A stretch of DNA of 64,000 bases from Nocardiopsis mwathae (GTDB lineage Bacteria; Actinomycetota; Actinomycetes; Streptosporangiales; Streptosporangiaceae). The stretch is from assembly GCF_014201195.1 (NCBI RefSeq), contig NZ_JACHDS010000001.1, positions 2,542,001 to 2,606,000 of the forward strand, given 5' to 3'. Position 1 is the first letter of the stretch, and every line of letters begins with the position of its first letter. Both the position numbers and the translations under genes were made by a program. The notes beneath the pieces are model-generated. The model worked only from the letters and a program-made list of their open reading frames with translations, made no database searches and was not told the DNA's origin. Of this stretch, positions 27,293-36,568 are shown piece by piece.

Positions 27293-28156
27293 ATGATCGG
27301 GCGCATGGCCGATCCCACCTTCGACCCGCGGCCGGCCGCGCCCGGCGACGACTCCGCGCGCCCGGCCCCCGCGGCGGTGCCGCCGCGACCCGCCGCGCCG
27401 ACGCCCCGGCTCCTGGGCTGGGAGGTCGCGTGTGTCCTGGCCCTGTCGCTGGGCGCCGCCGCTGTCTCCTCGATGATCTCCTTCGCCGGGCTGCTGACCG
27501 CGCCGGAGTCGCTGCCCGACCAGACGGCGAGCCTCATCGGGTCCCGGGCCGCGGAGGAACGCCCGTGGCTGGACCTCTCCCGGCAGCTGTTCTCGCTCGC
27601 CTTCGCCCTGGCCCCGGTGCTGCTGGTGGTCCACCTGCTGCACCGGTCGCGGGAGTCGGCGGCGACGATCGGCTTCGATGTGCGCCGCCCCGGCCGGGAC
27701 CTGGGGTCAGGCGCGGCGCTGGCGGCGCTGATCGGGCTCGGCGGGCTCGCCGTCTACCTGGTCTCCTGGCGGCTCGGGCTCACCGTGACGGTGGCGCCGA
27801 GCGCCCTCAACGAGCACTGGTGGCAGCTTCCGGTACTCGTCCTGCAGGCCGTCAAGAACGGGGTGCTGGAGGAGGTCATCGTGGTGGGCTACCTGATGCT
27901 GCGGCTCCGGCAGCTGGGGTGGTCCCCGGTGAGCGCGGTGCTGGCCAGCTCGCTGCTGCGCGCGACCTACCACCTCTACCAGGGGGTGGGGATGTTCTTC
28001 GGCAACCTCGTCATGGGCCTGGTGTTCTGCTGGTTCTACCAGCGCTACGGCCGGGTGATGCCGCTGGTCGTCGCGCACGCGCTGATCGACATCGTCGCGT
28101 TCGTCGGGTCGGTCTACCTCATCGGGCGGGTCGACTGGCTGCCGAGTCCCGGGTGA
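27293..28156 (+). CDS. CPBP-family intramembrane metalloprotease
   Basis: The 287-residue protein has a Pro/Ala-rich cytosolic tail, then about seven or eight membrane helices. CPBP motifs are VLEEVIVVGYLMLRL (Glu pair), LRATYHLYQG (His) and VVAHALIDIVAF (His plus Asp), near residues 195-280. Family members are Rce1-like proteases or immunity proteins; no target can be named. The ATG at 27305 (MADPTF) is an equally good start. The 3' end overlaps the convergent MFS gene by 38 bases. Confidence 0.85.
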   Translation: MIGRMADPTFDPRPAAPGDDSARPAPAAVPPRPAAPTPRLLGWEVACVLALSLGAAAVSSMISFAGLLTAPESLPDQTASLIGSRAAEERPWLDLSRQLFSLAFALAPVLLVVHLLHRSRESAATIGFDVRRPGRDLGSGAALAALIGLGGLAVYLVSWRLGLTVTVAPSALNEHWWQLPVLVLQAVKNGVLEEVIVVGYLMLRLRQLGWSPVSAVLASSLLRATYHLYQGVGMFFGNLVMGLVFCWFYQRYGRVMPLVVAHALIDIVAFVGSVYLIGRVDWLPSPG

Positions 28157-29429
28157 GCTGGTCCTCCAGGTAGAGCGGACGGCCCAGCAGCAGGCCCACG
28201 ACCAGGTTGACCGTGATGATGCCGAAGACCATCGCCAGGGGCGCGTGCCAGCCGCCGGAGGTGTGGTGCAGCAGGCCGAACAGGAACGGTCCCAGTCCGC
28301 CCATGAGGTAGCCGAGGCTCTGGCTGGCCGCCGACAGCGCCGCGGTGGCCGGGGCGGTGCGGGTGCGCACCGCGAAGAAGGTCAGTGCGAGGGTGAAGGC
28401 GCCCATTCCCAGGCCGATGAAGGTCGTCCACACCCAGATCCCCTTGATCGGCGAGAACCACATGCCGACCAGGCCGATGACATAGGCGACATAGAAGAAC
28501 ACCACGAAGCCGCGGTGGTCGCGGACACGCGCCATGAGCCCGGGCAGCACCAGCGAGCACGGGACCGCCAGGGCGGTGAGATACGACAGCAGGAGCCCGG
28601 CGTTGGCGGCGTCCATCCCCTGGTCGCGCAGCATCTGGGCGAACCAGCCGAAGAGGATGTAGGCGACGGTGGACTGGGTGCCGAAGTACAGGACGCTCTG
28701 CCGGCCCATGCGGGTGCGCAGTACCCGGCCCAGGCCCAGCGCTTCGGCGGGGTCGGTCCGCGGTGGCTCGTGGCGCAGCACCAGCAGCCACGGGAGCACG
28801 GCGACCAGGGCGTAGACGGCATAGGAGCCCAGCGCGATGCGCCAGCTGCCCGAGGCCTGTTCGAGGGGGACCGTGGCGGCGGCGGCGAGGGTGGTGCCCA
28901 GCGCCAGGGTCGTCGTGTAGAGCGTGGTCATCGCCCCGACGCGGTCGGGGAAGTGCTGCTTGACCAGGGTCGGCAGCAGCACGTTGCCGACGGCTCCGCC
29001 GGACAGGGCGATGGCGCTGAGGATGAGGAACAGCCAGGGGTCGGCCGAGAAGGCGCGGGCGCCCAGGCCGGCACCGAGCGCGACCAGCGCGCCGACCAGG
29101 ACGTGGTGTTCGCCGAAGCGGCGGATCAGGGTGGGCGCGAGCGCGCCGAACACCGCGAAGCACAGCACCGGGAGCGTGGTCAGGACGCCCGCGAGCGTGC
29201 CGGACATGCCCAGTCCCCCGGTGACCTCGTCGAGCAGGGGGCCGACACTGGTGATGGCGGTGCGCAGGTTCAGGGCGGCCAGCCCGACCCCCACGATCAA
29301 GAGCCACGCCACGGAGCGGGGGCGCACCCGCCGTGGCACGGAGGGAGGTAGGTCGGAGGTTTCCGAACCGATGACCGTGGCGCTTGTCACACGACTCTCA
29401 CATTCATAGGATGACAGGATCTGCTTCAT
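28119..29429 (-). CDS. CynX/NimT-family MFS transporter
   Basis: A 436-residue permease with about twelve hydrophobic helices. After a hydrophilic N-terminal tail it shows LIVGVGLAALNLRTAITSVGPLL, the conserved NLR-containing first helix of the CynX/NimT group (cyanate or nitroimidazole-type exporters and importers), and later LGYLMGGLGPFLFGLLHH. It lies divergent to a FadR-type regulator with 127 bases between starts, a pairing that suggests local control by that protein. The start is uncertain: ATG 29429 lacks a clear ribosome site, and a GTG 12 codons on is possible. Confidence 0.88.
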   Translation of the reverse strand: MKQILSSYECESRVTSATVIGSETSDLPPSVPRRVRPRSVAWLLIVGVGLAALNLRTAITSVGPLLDEVTGGLGMSGTLAGVLTTLPVLCFAVFGALAPTLIRRFGEHHVLVGALVALGAGLGARAFSADPWLFLILSAIALSGGAVGNVLLPTLVKQHFPDRVGAMTTLYTTTLALGTTLAAAATVPLEQASGSWRIALGSYAVYALVAVLPWLLVLRHEPPRTDPAEALGLGRVLRTRMGRQSVLYFGTQSTVAYILFGWFAQMLRDQGMDAANAGLLLSYLTALAVPCSLVLPGLMARVRDHRGFVVFFYVAYVIGLVGMWFSPIKGIWVWTTFIGLGMGAFTLALTFFAVRTRTAPATAALSAASQSLGYLMGGLGPFLFGLLHHTSGGWHAPLAMVFGIITVNLVVGLLLGRPLYLEDQLTRDSAASRPAR

Positions 29430-29556
29430 GAGCGTAACGCATTGGCCGGGCCGGACTATTTCCTCCTCGGAACTGGTCTAAGCTCCGGCTTTAACCGACC
29501 GCACATCCGACCGGCCTCCCCCCATGGCGGCCGTCACCTTCCCAGGAGGTAACCGC

Positions 29557-30237
29557 GTGCCCCTCGCCTCGACCCGTCGGACCGGCCTTGTCGACCAGGT
29601 CATCAGCCAATTACGAGCCCAGATCGACTCCGGGGAGTGGCGCGTGGGCGATCGCATCCCCACCGAATCCGAACTCTCCGAGCAGCTGGAGGTCGGGCGG
29701 AACACCGTCCGCGAGGCGGTCCGGGCACTCGCGCACGCAGGCCTGCTGGAGATCCGCCAGGGGGCCGGTACCTTCATCCGCGCCTCCAGCGAACTGGGCG
29801 GCGCGCTCCGCCGCCGCCTGGAGCGGTCGGAACTGCGGGAGAACCTCGAAGTCCGGCGCGCCCTGGAGATGGAGGCGGCCCGCCTGGCGGCCGTCCGGCG
29901 CACGGACGAGGACCTGGCCGACATCGACCGCGCCATGGCCCTGCGGGACGCCGCCTGGCGCGAGAAGGACATGGGGGCCTTCGTCGAAGCCGACTTCACC
30001 TTCCACCGCGCCATCGTCAACGCGACGCACAACACGCTGCTCGTCGACCTCTACGACGACATCGCCCAGGCAGTGTACGAGAGCATCGCGCACACGGCCT
30101 ACGCCCAGCCCGAGAGCGACGAAGGGATCGACCATGCGGGCCTGACCGAGGCCGTACGCGCCTCCGACCCGGACCTCGCGCTGCGCGAGGCCGCCTGCTA
30201 CCTGGACGAGCTCATGGCGCGCGCCGGAGAGGACTGA
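29557..30237 (+). CDS. GntR/FadR-family transcriptional regulator
   Basis: The 226-residue product has an N-terminal GntR winged helix (LVDQVISQLRAQIDSGEWRVGDRIPTESELSEQLEVGRNTVREAVRALAHAGLLEIRQGAGTFI) and a C-terminal FCD domain (EVRRALEMEAARLAAVR, ADFTFHRAIVNATHN, DHAGLTEAVRASDPDLA) that carries the metal and ligand-binding His/Asp residues. FadR-group members sense carboxylic acids. GTG at 29557 has the ideal AGGAGGT site, so the ATG at 29524 is not used. It is divergent from the MFS transporter it likely regulates. Confidence 0.92.
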   Translation: MPLASTRRTGLVDQVISQLRAQIDSGEWRVGDRIPTESELSEQLEVGRNTVREAVRALAHAGLLEIRQGAGTFIRASSELGGALRRRLERSELRENLEVRRALEMEAARLAAVRRTDEDLADIDRAMALRDAAWREKDMGAFVEADFTFHRAIVNATHNTLLVDLYDDIAQAVYESIAHTAYAQPESDEGIDHAGLTEAVRASDPDLALREAACYLDELMARAGED

Positions 30238-30444
30238 GGCCTCCGGCCCCGGGCTCTGCCCGCCGCACGGCCCGTCGCCCGCGAGCGGCGCGCCCGCCGG
30301 CAGGGCATCCAGCGGCCCCGGTGCCCGCGTGCGCTTCCGGCCCGGCCACACCCCGTCATTGGCCGGACCGGGCGCCGTGGAACCGGGGCCGTGCTGTGCC
30401 GTACCGCGCCGCCCCGTGACGTGGCACGCCTATCCCGACGAGAA

Positions 30445-30474
30445 ACGGGGCGGGGTCCGCGGACCCCGCCCCGT
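30445..30474. terminator. Long perfect palindrome, shared terminator
   Basis: Positions 30445-30474 form a perfect palindrome of 14-15 bp arms centred on GTCCGCGGAC. It lies between the convergent FadR and RraA-like genes and can serve both. Confidence 0.7.
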
Positions 30475-30531
30475 CTGCGGTCATGGCGGTGCCGCGCCCC
30501 CGGTCGTCCCGGCGCAGGGGCGGCCGCCGCC

Positions 30532-31245
30532 TCAGCGCCGCCCCGGGGCGGCGGGACGAGGGCCGTCCGCGGCCGGGGCCCCGGGCCAGGGGGCGCTGCC
30601 GTTGGCGCGCCCGCCCTCCCACCCGACGACGCGCGAGGGATCGAGATCGAGGAGGTCCAGGGTGCTGCGCCCGGCACAGAGCGCGTCGAGGACCTCCTGA
30701 TCGTGGGAGACCGACTCCACGGCCTTGGCGACGATGGCGGTGGCCCGGCCCCGGGGCAGGCACACCACCCCGTCGTCGTCGGCGGCGATCCAGTCGCCCC
30801 GGCGGACCGGGACCGGCACGCCGCCGGAGTTCATCACGATCTCCTGGCCGACCACTCCCCCGGCCTCGCGGCCGGGCTCGCGGACGGACACGCCCGCGCT
30901 CATGACCGGCAGCCCGGCCCGGGCGATGCCCGCGACGTCCCGTACGCACCCGTCGACGACGATGCCGGTGACCTCGCGCATCCTGGCCGCCACGGCGAGA
31001 ATCGCGTCGATGTAGCCGTATTCGGGTTCCCCCGCGGCATCGATCACCAGCACCGTCCCAGGGCGTGCCTGGGCCACGGCCACGTGGATGGCGAGGTTGT
31101 CCCCGGGGGCGCAGCGGACCGGCAGGGCCGGGGCCGCGAACGCCGTCTCGGGCCATACGGGGAAGAGGTGCGAGCCGAGGGGCCGGGCCCCGCACCGGGT
31201 CAGCGCCGCTGTGCCCACCGCCGTCAAGGTATCCGCAAGCGCCAC
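30532..31245 (-). CDS. RraA-like protein / 4-hydroxy-4-methyl-2-oxoglutarate aldolase family
   Basis: The 237-residue protein carries the RraA-fold blocks CAPGDNLAIHVAVAQARPGTVLVIDA, YGYIDAILAVAARMREVTGIVVDGCVRDV and IAADDDGVVCLPRG. The GxxxxxxxRD-type motif (VVDGCVRD) is that of the metal-dependent HMG aldolase members of the family, which split hydroxymethyl-oxoglutarate or decarboxylate oxaloacetate. The Pro/Gly-rich tail is not part of the fold. GTG at 31245 is preceded by GGGAGG. The neighbours give no pathway. Confidence 0.82.
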   Translation of the reverse strand: MALADTLTAVGTAALTRCGARPLGSHLFPVWPETAFAAPALPVRCAPGDNLAIHVAVAQARPGTVLVIDAAGEPEYGYIDAILAVAARMREVTGIVVDGCVRDVAGIARAGLPVMSAGVSVREPGREAGGVVGQEIVMNSGGVPVPVRRGDWIAADDDGVVCLPRGRATAIVAKAVESVSHDQEVLDALCAGRSTLDLLDLDPSRVVGWEGGRANGSAPWPGAPAADGPRPAAPGRR

Positions 31246-31387
31246 GTCTGCCTCCCATTACACCGCGCCTGGACGGGTCGCCGCGCAGCGCAGCGCGCTG
31301 CGCGGTTGAATACGACCCGACCCCCTCATACTCACGGGTAACTTCAGCGTGATGCAAGACATACCGGTCGAAAATGAGCAAAAAAAG

Positions 31388-32272
31388 CTACCGGCGGTTA
31401 CACGTGCTCTCCTGGGCCTCCTCCACAACCAGCCCCGCTACGGCGTCCAGGGCGGCCCGCGCGGCACCGACGTCGTGCACCCGGAAGACCCGCGCCCCGG
31501 CCCAGGCCGAGACCGCCAGCGTGGCCAGCGTGCCCGCCAGCCGGTCGGTCAGCGGCGCGTCCAGCGTCTCCCCGATGAAGTCCTTGTGGGAGACCGCCAC
31601 CAGCACCGGCCGGCGGGTGGCCGCCAGCTCGCCCAGGCGGCGGGTCAGCTCAAGCGAGTGGTAGGTGTTCTTGCCGAAGTCGTGGGTGGGGTCGACCAGG
31701 ATCCGGGCGCGGTCCACCCCCAGGGCCTCGGCGCGCTCGGCCAGCCCCGTCACGGTCGCGACGACGTCGGCCATCACGTCGGTGTAGGCGACCCGGTGCG
31801 GGTCGGTCCGCGGCTCCAGCCCGCCGCTGTGGCTGCACACCAGGCCCACGTCGAACTCCGCCGCCACCAGCGCCAGGTCCGGGTCGGCCCCGGCCCAGGT
31901 GTCGTTGATGAGGTCGGCGCCGACCGCGGCGCACTCCCGTCCGACGCGGGCGCGCCAGGTATCGACCGAGATGATCACCTCCGGGTGGCGCTCACGCAGC
32001 GCCGCGACGAACGGCACGGTGCGGCGGATCTCCTCCTCCGGTGGGACGTGCTCGCCGTAGCCGGCCTTGACACCGCCCACGTCGATGATGTCGGCGCCCT
32101 GCCGGACGGCCACGTCGGCGGCGCGCAGGGCGGCGTCGAAGGCGAAGGTCGCGCCGCGGTCGTAGAAGGAGTCGGGGGTGCGGTTGACGACCCCCATCAC
32201 CGCGAAACGCCCCGGCCCGAACTCGCGCCCGCGCAGCCGCAGTACCGCCCCCGGCGGCGCCGGTGCCCCCAT
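31388..32272 (-). CDS. folP2: Dihydropteroate synthase-like protein FolP2
   Basis: A TIM-barrel protein of 294 residues with DHPS blocks VMGVVNRTPDSFYDRG, ISVDTWRARVGREC, INDTWAG, VDPTHDFGKN and VFRVHDVGAAR. The pterin-site segment reads DVGGVKAGYG rather than the canonical DIGGESTRPG, which marks the actinobacterial FolP2 paralogues; the mycobacterial one has no detectable DHPS activity. I chose ATG at 32272 with GGAGGAG upstream. It lies 71 bases after the Lrp gene on the same strand. Role is unknown; sulfonamide target function is unlikely. Confidence 0.85.
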   Translation of the reverse strand: MGAPAPPGAVLRLRGREFGPGRFAVMGVVNRTPDSFYDRGATFAFDAALRAADVAVRQGADIIDVGGVKAGYGEHVPPEEEIRRTVPFVAALRERHPEVIISVDTWRARVGRECAAVGADLINDTWAGADPDLALVAAEFDVGLVCSHSGGLEPRTDPHRVAYTDVMADVVATVTGLAERAEALGVDRARILVDPTHDFGKNTYHSLELTRRLGELAATRRPVLVAVSHKDFIGETLDAPLTDRLAGTLATLAVSAWAGARVFRVHDVGAARAALDAVAGLVVEEAQESTCNRR

Positions 32273-32343
32273 GTCCCGACTCCTCCCGCACCTCGACCGC
32301 ATCATCACCGCCCCGACGGCACCGGATGCCGACGCCCGTGCGC

Positions 32344-33342
32344 CTACACCGACACGGGATCGCCCGAGCGCGCTCCCTGCACCCCCTGTGCTCCCTGGGA
32401 GCCGTGGGCGGTCAGGCCCCGCTCCTCCTCGCCCGCCACCGGGACCGCCGGGGCCCCGGTGTCGCCGCGGCGGCGCTCCTTGGCGACGGACAGGTGCTCC
32501 CAGGTCTCCACGTGGGCGACGTCCGGGTTGGAGCGGATCGCCTCCACCGACTCGACCAGCGAGTTCCGGTCGGCGGCGGTGACAGCGCCCACGATGTCGT
32601 AGCGCCCGAACCCCGTCGCCAGGAAGGACACGCCCGACAGCGTACCGAGGCGCACCGCGGTCGCGCTCGCGTCACCCCGACAGCGCACGCCGAACCCGAG
32701 CTGCTCGTCGGCGCCCACCACCGAAGGCTCGACGAGCGCGGTGACGTGCACCACCCCGGCGTCGATGAGCCGCACCACGCGCGAGCGCGCGGCCGCCTGC
32801 GACAGTCCGACCTGGCGTGCCAGCTCGGCGTATGAGGCACGGCCGTCGCGCTGCAGATGGCGGACGAGCCGCCAGTCGAGCGGGTCGATGACGATATCCC
32901 GCAGCGTACGGACGCTGCTGTAGGCGTCCTTGATGACCGAGTCGGCCCGGAACACCTCCACGCTGGTCACGCCCGGCAGGGCGCGCAGCGCCGCGAGCTC
33001 GCCGGCCAGTGCCTCGTCGTCGCGTACCCGCAGGTCGGCGACGAGCGGGAAGCGCCCGGCCGTCTGCGCGGCGAACGTCACCGCGTCCCGGGGCGCCAGC
33101 TCCCGCAGGACCGGGCCGACAGGCCCGGAAACACTGAATGAAACCTGTCCCAACACCTCCATGCCGAGGACACCCGCATGCAGCACCCCGACGATCCGGA
33201 TCGCCCCGGACCCGACCAGCTGCCGGACCCGGGCCCGTACGGCCGTCCGCGAGAGTCCGACTCCGTCCGCGAGTGCCTGGTAAGTAGCTCTTCCATCCCC
33301 CTGAAGCGCCCTCATGAGCGCGACATCGACCGCATCGAGCAC
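32344..33342 (-). CDS. Lrp/AsnC-family regulator with two tandem domains
   Basis: The 332-residue protein holds two Lrp units: the first HTH at residues 1-50 (MRALQGDGRATYQALADGVGLSRTAVRARVRQLVGSG), a RAM-like domain, then a second HTH (RLVRHLQRDGRASYAELARQVGLSQAAARSRVVRLIDAG) and a second effector domain (GRYDIVGAVTAADRNSLVESVEAIRSNPDVAHVETW). Double Lrp proteins are frequent in actinobacteria and usually respond to amino acids; the ligand is unknown. The GTG at 33342 has AAAGG upstream, so the longer frame is rejected. The Glu/Gly-rich C-tail is probably disordered. Confidence 0.88.
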   Translation of the reverse strand: MLDAVDVALMRALQGDGRATYQALADGVGLSRTAVRARVRQLVGSGAIRIVGVLHAGVLGMEVLGQVSFSVSGPVGPVLRELAPRDAVTFAAQTAGRFPLVADLRVRDDEALAGELAALRALPGVTSVEVFRADSVIKDAYSSVRTLRDIVIDPLDWRLVRHLQRDGRASYAELARQVGLSQAAARSRVVRLIDAGVVHVTALVEPSVVGADEQLGFGVRCRGDASATAVRLGTLSGVSFLATGFGRYDIVGAVTAADRNSLVESVEAIRSNPDVAHVETWEHLSVAKERRRGDTGAPAVPVAGEEERGLTAHGSQGAQGVQGARSGDPVSV

Positions 33343-33665
33343 GATGGCATGCCTTTCGTTCCCATGACGGCGCCCTTTCCCCCCGGACACCGCCCCCTCC
33401 TGCGGCCAGATCATGGCAGTTGGAGCGTCACTTAACTACTGATCACGAAAGAAACAACGACGACTTTGCCGCGCCACACGCGGAGAACGGGACATTCGCC
33501 CACTCTGAATGACATCTTGGACATCAGCCGCACATGGCCACGAGGTACGTCCGTGTACGAACAACTCCGGCAAAGCGAGACACTGTATCTCCGGACCGTC
33601 GCCACCCAGCGACGTGCAGGGAGGCGACGCCCCCATCCGGTGGGCGACCTGAAGAAGGGATGACG
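33343..33665. promoter_or_regulatory. Divergent promoter region of Lrp and LCP genes
   Basis: About 320 bases hold no coding frame that I can support. The central part (33430-33620) is AT-richer than the surroundings and should contain the promoters of both divergent genes. No clear operator or hairpin was found. Confidence 0.5.
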
Positions 33666-35210
33666 ATGGCAGCAGGACGGCAGGAAGAGAGCGGCAGCCG
33701 CCCTGCGGGCACCGGACCCGCGCTGTTGTGGACCCTGGCCTCGGCTGTCGTCCCCGGGATCGCGCACCTGCGGACCGGGTGGAGAAAAGCCGGGTGGACG
33801 ATCCTCGGCGGCTACCTCACCCTGGTCGCCGCCGCCGTCCTGGGCGCCCTGGCCGCCCACGGCGACCTCACGATGAGCGCCGCGATCGCCGTGCAGGGGC
33901 GGTGGCTGCTCACCGCCGCCGGCATCTCCTTCGTCATCGCCGTGCTGTGGATGACCGTGATCATCCACTCCTGGGTCATCACCCGCCCCGAGTCACCCGG
34001 ACTGCCCGCGCGCCTGGCCGGGGGCACGCTGGTGCTGGTGCTCTGCCTGATGGTCGCCACCCCCGCCGCAGCGGTCATGTACGGCACCCACACCGCCTAC
34101 GACGCGATCTCCTCGGTGTTCGGCCCGGAGCCCGACGCCCACGACGAGATCGCCAACCGGTGGGGCGACCACCAGGCCCGCGTCAACGTCCTGCTGATCG
34201 GCTCCGACTCCGGGGGCAACCGCTACGGCGTGCGCACCGACTCGATGATGGTGGCCAGTATCGACGTCGAGTACGGTGACGTCGTCCTCATCGGCCTCCC
34301 GCGCAACCTGGAGAACACCCAGTTCCCGCCGGGAACCGCGCTCGCGGAGCGCTACCCGCCGCCGCACGGCTACACCGACCTGCTCAACGAGGTCTACCAG
34401 ACCGTCGCCGAGGAGCCCCAGGAGCTCGCCTTCGACCCCACGGCCGACGACCCCGCCGCCGACACGCTCAAGGGAGTCATCGGCTACCTACTCGACATCG
34501 ACCTCGACTACTACGCGCTGGTCGACATGAAGGGCTTCGAGGGCCTCATCGACGCCATCGGCGGCATCCGGGTGCACATCGACGAGCCGATCCCCTACGG
34601 CCAGGAGGGCGCCGTGCTGGAGCCCGGCAGCCGCCTGCTCACCGGCAACGAGGCACTGTGGTACGGCCGCAGCCGCATCGACAGCGACGACTACGCCCGC
34701 ATGGGGCGCCAGGGCTGCCTGGTCAAGTACGTCGCCGAGCAGGCCGAGCCGACCAAGATCCTGACCAGCTTCCAGAAGCTCGCCGGCGCCGCCAAGAAGA
34801 CGCTGAGGACCGACATCCCGCAGTCGCGGGTACCCGCCTTCATCGCACTCGCCGACCTGGTCAAGGAAGAGGGCGACATGCGCACGCTGCAGCTGTCGCC
34901 GCCGCAGGTCAACACCGCCTACCCGGACTGGAAGGAGATCCAGCGGCTGGTCGCCGACGCCATCCAGGAGCAGGAGGACCGGCAGGGCCCGGAGGCGGAC
35001 GTGAAGGAGCCCGAGGACGCGCCGTCCCCGACCCCCGGCGGCGCCTCGCCGACCGGCGGACAGGACGCCGACCCCACCCACAGGAACGACAACGAGGTCG
35101 GCGGGTCCACCGAGTGGCAGGACTACACCGGGCTGCCCGAACCGTCACCGACCACACCCGGCCGCCAGGTGGGCGACGACGCCGTCTCGCTGGACTCGCT
35201 GTGCCCCTGA
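33666..35210 (+). CDS. LytR-CpsA-Psr (LCP) family cell-wall glycopolymer transferase
   Basis: The 514-residue protein has three or four N-terminal membrane helices (LLWTLASAVVPGIAHL, ILGGYLTLVAAAVLGAL, LTAAGISFVIAVLWMTVII, LVLVLCLMVATPAAAVM), then an extracellular LCP domain: VNVLLIGSDSGGNRYGVRTDSMMVASI, VVLIGLPRN, YYALVDMKGFEGLIDAIGGIRVHIDEP and LTGNEALWYGRSRIDSDDYARMGRQ. The Asp and Arg residues used for polyprenyl-phosphate binding are in place. It attaches teichoic-acid-like or polysaccharide polymers to peptidoglycan. The C-terminal tail is Pro/Glu/Thr-rich. ATG 33666 has AGAAGG upstream. Confidence 0.92.
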   Translation: MAAGRQEESGSRPAGTGPALLWTLASAVVPGIAHLRTGWRKAGWTILGGYLTLVAAAVLGALAAHGDLTMSAAIAVQGRWLLTAAGISFVIAVLWMTVIIHSWVITRPESPGLPARLAGGTLVLVLCLMVATPAAAVMYGTHTAYDAISSVFGPEPDAHDEIANRWGDHQARVNVLLIGSDSGGNRYGVRTDSMMVASIDVEYGDVVLIGLPRNLENTQFPPGTALAERYPPPHGYTDLLNEVYQTVAEEPQELAFDPTADDPAADTLKGVIGYLLDIDLDYYALVDMKGFEGLIDAIGGIRVHIDEPIPYGQEGAVLEPGSRLLTGNEALWYGRSRIDSDDYARMGRQGCLVKYVAEQAEPTKILTSFQKLAGAAKKTLRTDIPQSRVPAFIALADLVKEEGDMRTLQLSPPQVNTAYPDWKEIQRLVADAIQEQEDRQGPEADVKEPEDAPSPTPGGASPTGGQDADPTHRNDNEVGGSTEWQDYTGLPEPSPTTPGRQVGDDAVSLDSLCP

Positions 35211-35273
35211 ACCCGCTCCCGTGACCGGGCCGACCCCGGGTCGACCCGCCGGCGCGGCGGAACCTTTCGCCGG

Positions 35274-35307
35274 ACGCGGGCGTCGGACCACCCGACGCCC
35301 GCGTTTC
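35274..35307 (+). terminator. Terminator after LCP gene
   Basis: ACGCGGGCGTCGG (35274-35286) pairs with CCGACGCCCGCGT (35292-35304) around five bases, followed by TTT. It lies between the LCP gene and the lipoprotein gene. Confidence 0.75.
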
Positions 35308-35354
35308 CGGCGTCTCTTCCACACCCCCTTATCCCCCGAGGAGTGAACGAGCAA

Positions 35355-35921
35355 GTGCGAACCCCCCTGAAGACAGCGGCCTGCGCGGTCGCCCTGGCGG
35401 CCCTGCTGAGCGGCTGCGGCATGTTCGGCGGTGACGACGGCGGCGACGGCGGCGGAACGAAGAACGACGGGCAGGCCGCCCAGGAGCCGGGGTCGGCTCC
35501 CGAGGCCGAGGACGTCGTCGGCGAAGCGACGTTCACCACGAAGTACGGCTCCGACGCGAAGTTCGAGATCCACGCGCTGCGGGTGCGCGGCGAGCTGCTG
35601 CAGATGGACTTCAGCATCGCGCCGGAGCGGCCGAAGACCGACAACAGCAGGCTGAACCTGTACAGCCAGTTCGGCAACGTCTCCGAATTCGCCTACCTCG
35701 TCGACACCCGGAACCTGCGCCGGCACTCCATCGTCCGCGACGGCGGCAACGACCGCCTCGCCCCCGACATCGTCAAGACGAGTCTCTCCTACGACGCGCC
35801 CACCCGGCTGAGCATCATCTTCGCCGCACCCGAAGAGGACACCGAGGCGATGGACGTCTACTTCTACGAGTTCCCGCCGATCATGAACGTGCCCGTGACC
35901 CGGTCCGAGGGGGATTCCTGA
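35355..35921 (+). CDS. Putative secreted lipoprotein
   Basis: A 188-residue protein with a signal sequence ending in the lipobox LLSGC near residue 20, followed by a flexible Gly/Asp-rich stretch and a mature domain (EATFTTKYGSDAKFEIHALRV, LQMDFSIAPERPKTDNSRLNLY, FAAPEEDTEAMDVYFYEFPPI) that I do not assign to a known family. It should be anchored to the outer face of the membrane. GTG at 35355 or at 35343 are both possible starts. Its stop overlaps the ATG of the OmpA-like gene, so the two are translationally coupled. Confidence 0.78.
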   Translation: MRTPLKTAACAVALAALLSGCGMFGGDDGGDGGGTKNDGQAAQEPGSAPEAEDVVGEATFTTKYGSDAKFEIHALRVRGELLQMDFSIAPERPKTDNSRLNLYSQFGNVSEFAYLVDTRNLRRHSIVRDGGNDRLAPDIVKTSLSYDAPTRLSIIFAAPEEDTEAMDVYFYEFPPIMNVPVTRSEGDS

Positions 35922-36529
35922 TGCGCGCAGGAGCCACGGCCCGCGCCACCCTGGCGGCCGCCTCCGCACTGGTCCTGAGCGTCGCCCTCGCCGGGACCGC
36001 TTCGGCGGACGCCCCGCCCGACTTCGGCGACCTCAACCCGAACGACATCGCGCGCAGCACGCTGGAGGACTCCGTCTCCGACATCTCCCCGTCCGGGTAC
36101 GTGACGGACATCGACCCGTCACGCTACGTCGAGGAGCTGGAGCAGGAGGAGGTCGAGGGTTCCACCACCACGGTCACGATCTCCGCCGACGTGCTCTTCG
36201 AGTTCGACGAGGCGACGCTGAACAAGGGCGCGGAGAAGCAGCTGACAAGCGTCGCCCAGCGGCTCCGGAACGTCACGGGAACGGTCGGGGTCGTCGGGCA
36301 CTCCGACGGCATCGGCGATGACGCCTACAACGAGAAGCTCTCCGAGGACCGCGCCGAGGCCGTCAAGAAGGCGCTGGAGGACGAACTCGGCTCCGGCGGC
36401 CCCGACATCGAGGCCAGCGGCAGGGGCTCGGCCGAACCCGTCGCCGAGGAGACCGGCTCCGACGGGGAGGACGATCCCGCGGCCCGCGCGCAGAACCGGC
36501 GCGTGGAGATCAGCTTCGAAGGCTCCTGA
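35921..36529 (+). CDS. Secreted OmpA-domain protein
   Basis: The 202-residue protein has a signal peptide (ATLAAASALVLSVALAGTASA) and a C-terminal OmpA peptidoglycan-binding domain (ISADVLFEFDEATLNKGAEKQL, VGVVGHSDGIGDDAYNEKLSEDRAEAVKKAL, ARAQNRRVEISF). Such domains bind the peptidoglycan peptide stem non-covalently. ATG at 35921 overlaps the lipoprotein stop, so the pair is likely a two-component envelope unit. The combination of a lipoprotein and an OmpA protein after an LCP gene points to cell-wall function; no enzymatic role is evident. Confidence 0.9.
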   Translation: MRAGATARATLAAASALVLSVALAGTASADAPPDFGDLNPNDIARSTLEDSVSDISPSGYVTDIDPSRYVEELEQEEVEGSTTTVTISADVLFEFDEATLNKGAEKQLTSVAQRLRNVTGTVGVVGHSDGIGDDAYNEKLSEDRAEAVKKALEDELGSGGPDIEASGRGSAEPVAEETGSDGEDDPAARAQNRRVEISFEGS

Positions 36530-36568
36530 CCACCCCGTCGAACACGACGCAACCGCCCCGCGCCTGGT